Shown here piece after piece: positions 1 through 6,346 of a DNA stretch of 7,491 nt (position 1 is its first letter; each line of letters starts with the position of its first letter). Both the position numbers and the translations under genes were made by a program. The stretch lies in contig CAMBRJ010000134.1 in the NCBI GenBank assembly GCA_945870175.1, forward strand, positions 1 through 7,491, read 5' to 3'. Under the pieces are notes generated by a model. The model was given only the letters and a program-made list of their open reading frames with translations, was not told where the DNA came from and ran no database searches. Origin of the DNA: Gemmatimonas phototrophica (lineage in GTDB: Bacteria; Gemmatimonadota; Gemmatimonadetes; Gemmatimonadales; Gemmatimonadaceae).

Positions 1-93
1 TCGCGGGTCGCCATTCGGATGACGCCCGGGATCGAGTCGTTGAACGTGGCCGTTGCCGCAGGGATCCTGCTGCATGCGCTGCGCGCCGGGTAA
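1..93 (+). CDS. 3' end of a SpoU/TrmH-family RNA 2'-O-methyltransferase (partial)
   Basis: Frame 1 is open from the first base and stops at TAA 91-93, giving the last 30 residues of a gene that begins before the window. The fragment contains RMTPGIESLNVAVAAGILL, which matches the C-terminal motif 3 of SPOUT/SpoU methyltransferases (pattern I-x-M-x-x-G-x-x-S-L-N-V-x-x-A). In that family this segment forms part of the trefoil knot that binds S-adenosylmethionine. Members methylate the 2'-O of a ribose, for example G2251 of 23S rRNA (RlmB) or G18 of tRNA (TrmH). The visible part cannot decide which RNA is the target, so no symbol is given. The short tail after the motif (LLHALRAG) is normal for the family, so the gene looks intact at this end. 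The next gene starts at or just after its stop, suggesting co-transcription. Confidence 0.85.
   Translation, partial: SRVAIRMTPGIESLNVAVAAGILLHALRAG
59..64 (+). promoter_or_regulatory. Possible ribosome binding site for the prepilin peptidase
   Basis: CAGGGA lies 9 bases before the ATG at 74, inside the end of the upstream methyltransferase gene. It is the only reasonable Shine-Dalgarno-like match near any candidate start of the prepilin peptidase, and it is why ATG 74 was preferred over GTG 146. The match is short and could be chance. Confidence 0.3.
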
Positions 94-991
94 TCGTTGC
101 ATCGTTGCCGTTTCGCTGTATGCAGTTTCGCCTTCGCCCACTCCTGTGCTGCCACTCACTACGGACTTCCTGCTCCTCGTCCTGCTGCCGGTGTTCGTGC
201 TCGGCGCCTCGATCGGGTCCTTTCTGAACGTGTGTATCTCGCGCTGGCCGGCCGAGCTGAGCGTGGTGCGTCCTCGATCGCGCTGCCCGAAGTGCGAGCG
301 CGCCATTGCGTGGCACGAGAATATTCCGCTGCTGAGCTGGGTGCTGTTGCGTGGCAAGTGCCGCGGGTGCAGCCTGCCCATTTCGATGCAGTATCCGGCG
401 GTCGAACTGATGGTCGCGCTGGGATGGGTGGCAAGCTTCGTGGCGTTCGGATTGACGTTCGAGGCGCTGCGGATCGCGGTGTTTGGCACGGTGCTGTTCG
501 GGATCGCGGTGACCGATGCCATGACCTATCTGATTCCCGACGGCTTCACCATCAGCGGACTGGTGATGGTGTTCGGGGCGGCGATTGCGAACTTCTTCCT
601 TGGTGAGAGCTCGCACTTTGCGTCGCCGTGGGCGGCGTTCATCGGTGCGTGCGCTGGCGCCGGTGCGATCACGATCATCGGCTGGCTGGCCGAAGTGCTC
701 ATGAAGCGTGAAGCGATGGGGTTCGGCGATACGACGCTCATGGCCGTGGTCGGTGCGGCGCTCGGCGCCGAGCGTTCGCTGCTCACGATCATGGTGGGCG
801 CATTCGTGGGGGCGGTGGTGTTCCTGCTGATCGTCGGACCAATCGTGAAGTGGCGCACGCGCGGCACGGACACGGAGTTCGCGTTCCCGGATGTGCCGTT
901 CGGCGTGTTCCTTGCGCCTGCCGCGATGCTAGTCTTGCTTTGGGGAGAACCCCTTGTCGCGTGGTATGTGCAGCGCGCGTTCCCGACCTGA
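74..991 (+). CDS. pilD: Prepilin peptidase / N-methyltransferase (PilD-type, family A24)
   Basis: This inner-membrane aspartic protease cleaves the leader of type IV prepilins and type II secretion pseudopilins, and in PilD-type enzymes also N-methylates the new N-terminus. Numbered from ATG 74 (305 aa), a first membrane helix contains the family signature GASIGSFLNVCISRWP. A cytoplasmic domain follows with the two CxxC pairs (C71/C74 and C96/C99) of the zinc-binding methylation domain (DiS_P_DiS). The A24 peptidase half carries both catalytic aspartates: D148 in VTDAMTYLIPD and D219 in the GFGD motif (216-219). Several hydrophobic helices run to the C-terminus. The start is uncertain. ATG 74 has an AGGGA-like site but overlaps the upstream gene by 20 bases and adds about 24 residues of non-typical sequence. 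GTG 146 (281 aa) would give a more usual short N-terminus, and TTG 53 is also in frame. No pilin genes are nearby, which is common for this gene. The function is secure, but the exact symbol (pilD, gspO, comC) is conventional. Confidence 0.92.
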   Translation: MRCAPGNRCIVAVSLYAVSPSPTPVLPLTTDFLLLVLLPVFVLGASIGSFLNVCISRWPAELSVVRPRSRCPKCERAIAWHENIPLLSWVLLRGKCRGCSLPISMQYPAVELMVALGWVASFVAFGLTFEALRIAVFGTVLFGIAVTDAMTYLIPDGFTISGLVMVFGAAIANFFLGESSHFASPWAAFIGACAGAGAITIIGWLAEVLMKREAMGFGDTTLMAVVGAALGAERSLLTIMVGAFVGAVVFLLIVGPIVKWRTRGTDTEFAFPDVPFGVFLAPAAMLVLLWGEPLVAWYVQRAFPT

Positions 992-1002
992 TACTGACTC
1001 TG

Positions 1003-2331
1003 ATGCGAGCTATGCGTTCTGCTTCGACTCGTCGCCACCCTGTTCGTGTGGCCTGCTTGCTGGGCGCCTGCGTGTCGCTGACGACGATCGCCAGCTGCGG
1101 CGACAAGAAGCCGTCGGGGGACGGGCCGTACGCCGAGTTGGTGGCGGAGTTCGTGCCGAAGATCGAGAAGGAAACGGGACTGTCGTTCAAGACGCCGCCG
1201 ACGATCGCCTCGCGAACGCGCGAGGACGTCGGGAAGTTCGTGCGGCAGCAGCTCGAGAGTGATCGCGCGCGCACGCAGCTGGCCGGCCAGGAGTCGGCGT
1301 ACAAGCTGCTGGGCATGATGCCCGACACCATGAACTTGCTGGCCCTGCTGCAGAAGCTGCTCGAAGAGCAGATCGTGGGCTACTACGATCCCGCCACGAA
1401 GGTGTTGTATGTCGTGGACGGTGCCGCGCCAGCGCTGCTGCGTCAGACGGTGTCGCACGAGCTCGTGCACGCGCTGCAGGATCAGTACGTGAAGATCGAT
1501 TCGGTGCAGGCGCAGGTCGACAACGCCGACCGCCAGTCGGCGGCGCAAGCCGTGCTGGAAGGACAGGCGGTCCTTCTGCAGCTGCGCATGGATCCGAACG
1601 CGGGCCCAATGCTGAAAATGCCTGGCGGCTGGGATCGTATTCGCGACGCGATGAAAGATGCCCAGACAGGCATGCCGGTGTTCTCAGCCGCTCCGCGCGT
1701 CGTGCGCGAAGGGTTGCTGTTCCCGTATCTCGGCGGCGCGGATTTCGTGCGACGGTTCATCCAGAAGCGTCCCGAGAAGGAATTGCTGCTGGACCTGCCG
1801 ATCTCCACCAAGCAGATCCTGAACGACGCGGCGTACTTTACCGACACCAAGGCCACTCGCGATGTGCCAGTCACGGTCACGTTGCCGGCGCCGCGCAGGG
1901 GCACGGTGGTGTACCGCAACAGCGTCGGTGAGTTCGAGACGCGACTGCTGCTGGTGCAGCATCTGAAAGACGAAGCGCTGGCTCGTCGCGGTGCCAGTGG
2001 CGGCGATGGCGACCAGTTCGCCGTGGTCCGCACGCCCGATGGCGACGTGCTCATCTGGGCCACCGCTTGGGACTCGGCGGTGGACGCCGCCGATTTTCTC
2101 GATCTCATGGGCGATGCCGCGCGACGGCGCTACGAGTTGGCGCGCGTTGACTTCCCCGGCGGCGCCACGGCGCGGCAGTACGACGTGCCGTCCAAGGGGA
2201 CGCGCCCGGCGCGGACGGTGACGCTGACGTTGGAACGGGTGAACGGCCAGCCCGTCGTGCTTTACATGGACCGTCCTGCAAAGATCGGCGCCGCGCTGCT
2301 CGACCTGGCCGGCATCACCGTCGCCCGCTAA
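1003..2331 (+). CDS. Putative zinc-metallopeptidase lipoprotein (gluzincin-like, HExxH)
   Basis: I do not recognise a named family. From ATG 1003 the protein is 442 aa. It opens with a basic stretch (STRRHPVR), a hydrophobic core, and the lipobox IASC with Cys at residue 32, so it is predicted to be exported and lipid-anchored. Gly follows the Cys, so the inner-membrane retention Asp at +2 is absent. The mature part holds YYDPATKVLYVV (127-138), then SHELVHALQDQ with the HExxH motif at 152-156, and EGQA with a possible third zinc ligand, E186, 30 residues later. This H-E-x-x-H plus downstream E-G-x-A order is typical of gluzincins. FPYLGGADFV near 240-249 resembles a helix motif in other uncharacterised proteins of this kind. 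Protease activity is inferred from motifs only, and the substrate is unknown. Frame 1 is open back to 850, but that would overlap the prepilin peptidase and bury the signal peptide. ATG 1012 is an equally good start. No Shine-Dalgarno sequence is seen. The gene follows the prepilin peptidase by 11 bases and precedes DUF445 by 4. Confidence 0.8.
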   Translation: MRAMRSASTRRHPVRVACLLGACVSLTTIASCGDKKPSGDGPYAELVAEFVPKIEKETGLSFKTPPTIASRTREDVGKFVRQQLESDRARTQLAGQESAYKLLGMMPDTMNLLALLQKLLEEQIVGYYDPATKVLYVVDGAAPALLRQTVSHELVHALQDQYVKIDSVQAQVDNADRQSAAQAVLEGQAVLLQLRMDPNAGPMLKMPGGWDRIRDAMKDAQTGMPVFSAAPRVVREGLLFPYLGGADFVRRFIQKRPEKELLLDLPISTKQILNDAAYFTDTKATRDVPVTVTLPAPRRGTVVYRNSVGEFETRLLLVQHLKDEALARRGASGGDGDQFAVVRTPDGDVLIWATAWDSAVDAADFLDLMGDAARRRYELARVDFPGGATARQYDVPSKGTRPARTVTLTLERVNGQPVVLYMDRPAKIGAALLDLAGITVAR

Positions 2332-2335
2332 CCGC

Positions 2336-3667
2336 ATGGCGATCGAGCCGGTCCGGGAAGCGACCGCGTTGCCCCATGTCCTGTCGGCCCCCGTACCGGT
2401 CGCGTTGCAGATCACGCCCGACGACGAACTCAAACGCGTCCGGCTGGTGAAGATGAAGCGCGTGGCCACGCTCATGCTGGTTGGCGTGGCGGCGCTGTTC
2501 GTGGTGACGCGCTGGCTCGAGTCGCGGTATCCGTGGTTGGGCTTCGTGCGCGCGTTCGCCGAGGCAGCGATGGTGGGTGGTATCGCCGACTGGTTCGCCG
2601 TGACGGCGCTGTTCCGGCATCCACTCGGCATCCCGATACCGCACACGGCGATCGTGGCGTCGCGGAAAGACCGAATCGGCACGGCGCTCGGCAATTTCGT
2701 GCAACGCAACTTTCTCACGCGCGACGTGGTCGCGGGCAAGATCGCCGCCATGAAGCTGGGTGACCGCGCGGCGCAGTGGTTGGCGCAGCCGGAGAACAGC
2801 CGGCGGCTGGCGCGGCATGCGGCGCACGGCTTGTCCGGCGCGGTGGATGTCATGCGCGACGAAGACGTGCAAGAGATGGTCGATCGCGGCATCGTGTCGC
2901 GGTTGCGCAAGATGCAGGCGGCGCCGTTGATGGCGCGGTTGTTCGAGTTGCTCACCGCCGGCGGACGTCATCAGGCGCTGCTGGATGACGCGCTGCGTTT
3001 GGCCGCCAGGTTCCTGAACGAGAATGAAGCGATGATCCGCGAGCAGGTGAAGGCGGAGAGTCCCTGGTGGGTGCCGGGCGCGGTGGACAGTCGCGTGGGC
3101 GACAAGATCGTGGGCGGGGTGGAAAAAACGCTGGTGGCAGTGGCGGCCGACCCCGATCATCCGCTGCGTCAGCGATATGACGAGGCGGTGGACCGGTTCG
3201 TCGTCTCGCTGCGCGAGAACCCCGACACGATTGCACGTTTCGAGCAGATCAAGCTCGATGTGCTGGCGCATCCTGGTGTCGCGGACTTCTCACGCGAAGT
3301 GTGGGGCGATGTGAGGGAACGTCTCGCCGATTACGCCGAGGGGCTGGCGGACGACGCCGAGAAGGCGCCGGATCAGCTCGAGCAGTGGCTGGCCGGCCTC
3401 GGGCAGAAAGTGCTCGAGGACCCGGTGCTATCGGCCAAGGTGAATGGATGGATCGTGGAGATTGTATCGTACGCGGTGGAGCAGGCCCGCGAGGAAGTGG
3501 CGAAGTTGATCTCGGCCACCGTGGGGGCGTGGGACGCCGATGCGACTTCCCGCAAAATCGAACTGCAGATCGGTCGCGATCTGCAGTTTATCCGGATGAA
3601 CGGAACGATCGTGGGCGGACTGGTGGGGCTGATTCTGTATTCCGTGGGGCTGCTGCTCAATCGCTGA
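2336..3667 (+). CDS. DUF445 family membrane protein (YjiN/YheB-like)
   Basis: This 443-aa protein belongs to the DUF445 family, whose role is unknown. The diagnostic region follows the first membrane helix: FAEAAMVGGIADWFAVTALF (74-93), then RHPLGIPIPHT (94-104) and SRKDRIGTALGNFVQRNFLT. One hydrophobic helix lies at about 43-58 and another at the extreme C-terminus (NGTIVGGLVGLILYSVGLLL, about 421-440). Between them is a long, mostly helical, charged region rich in ERL, EKAPDQLEQWL and similar stretches. This gives the family layout of two end anchors with a large soluble middle, so both ends probably sit in the membrane and the middle in one compartment. The length fits YjiN-type members. 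The ATG lies 4 bases after the upstream stop with no Shine-Dalgarno, so translation is probably coupled to the lipoprotein gene. The stop codon lies inside a hairpin that separates it from convergent lon. Family assignment is strong, and the cellular function cannot be stated. Confidence 0.9.
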   Translation: MAIEPVREATALPHVLSAPVPVALQITPDDELKRVRLVKMKRVATLMLVGVAALFVVTRWLESRYPWLGFVRAFAEAAMVGGIADWFAVTALFRHPLGIPIPHTAIVASRKDRIGTALGNFVQRNFLTRDVVAGKIAAMKLGDRAAQWLAQPENSRRLARHAAHGLSGAVDVMRDEDVQEMVDRGIVSRLRKMQAAPLMARLFELLTAGGRHQALLDDALRLAARFLNENEAMIREQVKAESPWWVPGAVDSRVGDKIVGGVEKTLVAVAADPDHPLRQRYDEAVDRFVVSLRENPDTIARFEQIKLDVLAHPGVADFSREVWGDVRERLADYAEGLADDAEKAPDQLEQWLAGLGQKVLEDPVLSAKVNGWIVEIVSYAVEQAREEVAKLISATVGAWDADATSRKIELQIGRDLQFIRMNGTIVGGLVGLILYSVGLLLNR

Positions 3668-3678
3668 CGGGGGTCAGC
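3663..3678. terminator. Candidate bidirectional terminator hairpin between convergent genes
   Basis: GCTGAC (3663-3668), loop GGGG, GTCAGC (3673-3678) is a perfect 6-bp stem with a four-base loop. It overlaps the DUF445 stop codon (3665-3667) and ends one base before the lon stop codon. The position between two converging genes suits a two-way terminator. The stem is short and neither side has a real T-tract (only TT on the plus strand), so it may instead be a weak pause or RNA 3'-end stabiliser. Confidence 0.45.
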
Positions 3679-6138
3679 TTACCACGTATCGGCCGCCGTC
3701 ACGGCCGGTCCGTCGCTCGCCACAATGGGCGTGCTCAAATGGAGCGGCATGGCATCGGCCGGATGCGCATCGGCATGCGGCAACAGCGCGAGATGTAGCA
3801 CTTCGTCCATGGTGGCCGCGAAGGTGAACGCCATTCGGTCGCGCACTTCCTGCGGGACGTCGCGTACGTCTTTCTCGTTGCCCTTGGGCATGATGACTTC
3901 GCGTAGCCCGGCGCGATAGGCCGCCAACACTTTCTCCTTGACGCCGCCGATTTCGAGCACGCGACCACGCAGTGTGACTTCGCCGGTGAGGGCGAGATCG
4001 CGCCGCACGGGGCGACGCGAGAGTGCGCTGGCCAGCGCCAGCGTGACGGCGATGCCGGCCGACGGGCCGTCTTTTGGAATGGAGCCGGCGGGGAAGTGGA
4101 GGTGCATGTCCGACTCGCGGAACTCGCTGTCGTCGATGCCAAGCGTGCTGGCACGCGAACGTACAAATGAGTACGCGGCGTCCACCGACTCACGCATCAC
4201 GTCGCCGAGCTGACCCGTGACGGTGAGCTTGCCGTTGCCTGGCATGCGGAGCGCCTCGATGGTCATGATGTCACCACCCGTGCTCGTCCAGGCGAGGCCG
4301 GTGACGGCGCCGATCTCGGGCTCCATCTCGGCTTCTTCCATGGAGAAGCGCGGCGTGCCCAGAATCTCCTCGGCACGTTCGATGCTGATCTCCCATGCGC
4401 TCATGTCGCCGTCGGCCTTGGCGCGGGCGCGCTTGCGGAGCAGCGACGCGAGCGAACGCTCGAAGGTGCGCAACCCCGCCTCACGCGAGTAGCGGCTGGT
4501 GATGAACCCCAGCGTCGCTTCGGGCACGAGCAGGTCGTCGGCGGTGAGGCCGTGATCTTCGAGGAGGCGCGGCATGAGATACCGCTGCGCAATCTCGACC
4601 TTCTCTTCGATCGTGTAGCCAGCGATGCGGATCACTTCCATGCGATCGCGCAACGGACCGGGAATGTCGTACAAGTTGTTCGCGGTGCAGATGAACAGGA
4701 CACTCGACAAGTCGAACGGCAAGTTCAGATAGTGATCCACGAACGACGTGTTCTGCGACGGGTCGAGCACTTCGAGCATCGCGGCCGTGGGGTCGCCCGA
4801 ACTGCCGCCGTTGCTCATCTTGTCGATCTCGTCGATCATGATGACCGGGTCGCGCACTTCCACGCGGCGCAGGGCCTGAATGAGCAGGCCGGGCATGGCG
4901 CCCACATAGGTGCGACGGTGCCCACGGATCTCGGCTTCGTCGCGCACGCCACCCACCGAGATGCGATAAAACTCGCGGCCGATGGAGTTGGCGATCGCGG
5001 CACCCAGTGACGTCTTGCCGGTGCCCGGCGGACCGACGAAGCAGAGAATGGGGCCGGTGGGATCGCCGCCGCGCAGTTTCCGTACGGCGAGGTACTCGAT
5101 GATGCGTTCCTTGGCTTCATCGAGCCCGTAGTGCCGATCGCTGAGCGCGTCTTCGACCTTGGCGAGTACGATTTCCTGATCGTCGGCGCTGCGCTTATGC
5201 CACGGGAGGGCCAGCACCCAGTCGAGATACGTGCGCAACACCTGATACTCGCTGGAGGCCGGCGACAGCATGCGCAGGCGCTCTGTTTCGCGGCGCGCCT
5301 CGCTGGCGACCTTGGCGGGAAGTCGCGCTTCGTCAATGCGACGCAGCAGATCGACCGATTCCTTCTCATTGGGATCGGCCTCGCCGAGCTCGGACTGAAT
5401 GGCGCGCAGCTGCTGCCGGAGGTAGAACTCGCGCTGATGCTGCTCGATCTTCACTTCGGTCTGCTTCTTCACGTCGTCCATCACGCGGGCGCGGGCGACT
5501 TCGCGCTCGAGGCGGGAGAGGATGAAGCGAATGCGGTGGCCGATGTCGAGACGCTGGAGCACCTCCTCCTTGTCGGAGATGCGCAGATTCATATTCGTGG
5601 CCGCGAGATCGGCGAAGCGTCCGGGATCGGACACATTCATTTTGAGGATCTGCGGCACTTCGTTCGGGATGCGGTCGACCAATTCGGCCAACGTTTCGGC
5701 GGCGGCGACGGTGCGCGCCACGAGCTCGTCGAGCTCCAGGGCATCGGCCGGCGTTTCCTTGGCGCCTTGGATCTGCGCGATGGCGAACGGGTTCACCTGA
5801 TCGATCGCGTCGATCGTGATGCGGCGGAGCCCCTGTAGCGTGATCTGGACCGTGTCGCCGGGCAGGTTGATCCGCTCGTGCACGCGGGCGGCCACGCCGA
5901 CGCGTCCAATGAAGTTGTGCGGATCGATGGTGTCGTCCCCGTCTCCGGAGGCGACGACCAGGGCGACGATCACGCCGGCATCCTCGTGCGCACGGAGCAG
6001 CGCGAGGTTTTCTGGGGCGCCCATTTGCACCGCGATCGTTCCCAGCGGGTACACGATCGTGGAACGCAGCGCCATCAGGGGCAGCGTCGGGGGCAGCTCG
6101 GCGCGAAGAATTTCCTCTTTGCGCTGGCCGCGAGGCAT
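3679..6138 (-). CDS. lon: ATP-dependent Lon protease (LonA type)
   Basis: Lon is a cytoplasmic hexameric AAA+ protease that unfolds and degrades misfolded proteins and short-lived regulators. From ATG 6138 it is 819 aa, within the normal LonA range. The N-terminal substrate-binding domain begins with LPLMALRSTIVYPLGTIAVQ and is followed by a coiled-coil-rich stretch with REFYLRQQLRAIQSELGE. The AAA+ module has Walker A GPPGTGKT (369-376, K375) and Walker B VIMIDEIDKM (D436, E437). The C-terminal protease domain has the Ser-Lys dyad: S693 in KDGPSAGIAV and K736 in GGVKEKVLAAYRAG, 43 residues apart as in E. coli Lon (S679/K722). All key residues are intact. The frame stays open upstream to TTG 6243 and has a GTG at 6174, but the extra residues do not resemble Lon and MPRGQRKEEILRAELPPTLP is a sensible start. 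No Shine-Dalgarno precedes 6138. The gene is divergent from ffh and convergent with DUF445, so it is probably a single-gene transcript. Confidence 0.97.
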   Translation of the reverse strand: MPRGQRKEEILRAELPPTLPLMALRSTIVYPLGTIAVQMGAPENLALLRAHEDAGVIVALVVASGDGDDTIDPHNFIGRVGVAARVHERINLPGDTVQITLQGLRRITIDAIDQVNPFAIAQIQGAKETPADALELDELVARTVAAAETLAELVDRIPNEVPQILKMNVSDPGRFADLAATNMNLRISDKEEVLQRLDIGHRIRFILSRLEREVARARVMDDVKKQTEVKIEQHQREFYLRQQLRAIQSELGEADPNEKESVDLLRRIDEARLPAKVASEARRETERLRMLSPASSEYQVLRTYLDWVLALPWHKRSADDQEIVLAKVEDALSDRHYGLDEAKERIIEYLAVRKLRGGDPTGPILCFVGPPGTGKTSLGAAIANSIGREFYRISVGGVRDEAEIRGHRRTYVGAMPGLLIQALRRVEVRDPVIMIDEIDKMSNGGSSGDPTAAMLEVLDPSQNTSFVDHYLNLPFDLSSVLFICTANNLYDIPGPLRDRMEVIRIAGYTIEEKVEIAQRYLMPRLLEDHGLTADDLLVPEATLGFITSRYSREAGLRTFERSLASLLRKRARAKADGDMSAWEISIERAEEILGTPRFSMEEAEMEPEIGAVTGLAWTSTGGDIMTIEALRMPGNGKLTVTGQLGDVMRESVDAAYSFVRSRASTLGIDDSEFRESDMHLHFPAGSIPKDGPSAGIAVTLALASALSRRPVRRDLALTGEVTLRGRVLEIGGVKEKVLAAYRAGLREVIMPKGNEKDVRDVPQEVRDRMAFTFAATMDEVLHLALLPHADAHPADAMPLHLSTPIVASDGPAVTAADTW

Positions 6139-6215
6139 CGGGATGCCGGGAAACCGCGGATTCGGTCGTGACACGTGACGGGCGAAAAAAGAGACAGCGT
6201 GATCCGGACAGCGGA

Positions 6216-6243
6216 AATCTAGGAGGGGCCGAAAGCCCCACAA
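6216..6243 (-). promoter_or_regulatory. Candidate sigma70-type promoter for lon
   Basis: Read on the minus strand, TTGTGG (6243-6238) and TAGATT (6221-6216) are separated by 16 bases. They match the -35 consensus at 3 of 6 and the -10 consensus at 4 of 6. Transcription would start near 6209, leaving a leader of about 70 bases before ATG 6138. It is the best match I found by eye in the divergent region. No CIRCE, HAIR or sigma32-like heat-shock site was seen. The hairpin sequence at 6225-6239 lies across the end of the -35 and the spacer. Confidence 0.3.
6225..6239. repeat. Perfect inverted repeat in the lon-ffh divergent region
   Basis: GGGGC (6225-6229), five bases CGAAA, GCCCC (6235-6239) form a perfect 5-bp inverted repeat. 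It lies within the candidate lon promoter and could be an operator. On the minus strand it is followed by TCCTAGATTT, which is too weak a T-tract for a convincing terminator. The arms are short and G+C-rich, so chance is possible. Confidence 0.4.
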
Positions 6244-6308
6244 CGCGTGATTCCGACGCAGGTCGCGTCATGGGCGGCCTGTTCTGTCACGTCCAGCGCA
6301 AGGGACGG

Positions 6309-6337
6309 TTGTACGGGGCGACCGGGGCCGTTAGCCT
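6309..6337 (+). promoter_or_regulatory. Weak candidate promoter for ffh
   Basis: TTGTAC (6309-6314) and TAGCCT (6332-6337) are 17 bases apart, each matching the sigma70 consensus at 3 of 6. The implied start, near 6344, falls only a few bases before the ffh ATG, which would make the message nearly leaderless. This fits the lack of a well-spaced Shine-Dalgarno there (only AGG at 6341-6343, three bases before ATG). The match is weak. Confidence 0.2.
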
Positions 6338-6346
6338 TTCAGGTCT

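Noticed and set aside
942..953. GGGG-AGAA-CCCC stem near the end of the prepilin peptidase
   Set aside because: A 4-bp stem inside coding sequence is too short to support a terminator or attenuator.
526..3271. Long minus-strand open frames opposite the prepilin peptidase, lipoprotein and DUF445 genes (for example 526-1548, 1684-2955, 2315-3271)
   Set aside because: They lie opposite genes with clear family motifs, their products are low-complexity Arg/His/Ala-rich sequences with no recognisable domain, and long antisense frames are expected in high-GC DNA.
3690..3707. CGGCCG-N6-CGGCCG inverted repeat near the 3' end of lon
   Set aside because: It is inside coding sequence and consists of common high-GC hexamers, with no T-tract, so it is probably chance.
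4552..5838. Plus-strand open frames opposite lon (4552-5010, 5131-5838)
   Set aside because: These mirror the strongly conserved Lon coding sequence and show no family resemblance of their own.
6139..6346. Possible 4.5S SRP RNA gene next to ffh
   Set aside because: The conserved SRP RNA tetraloop region and its surrounding helix 8 sequence were not found on either strand of this stretch.
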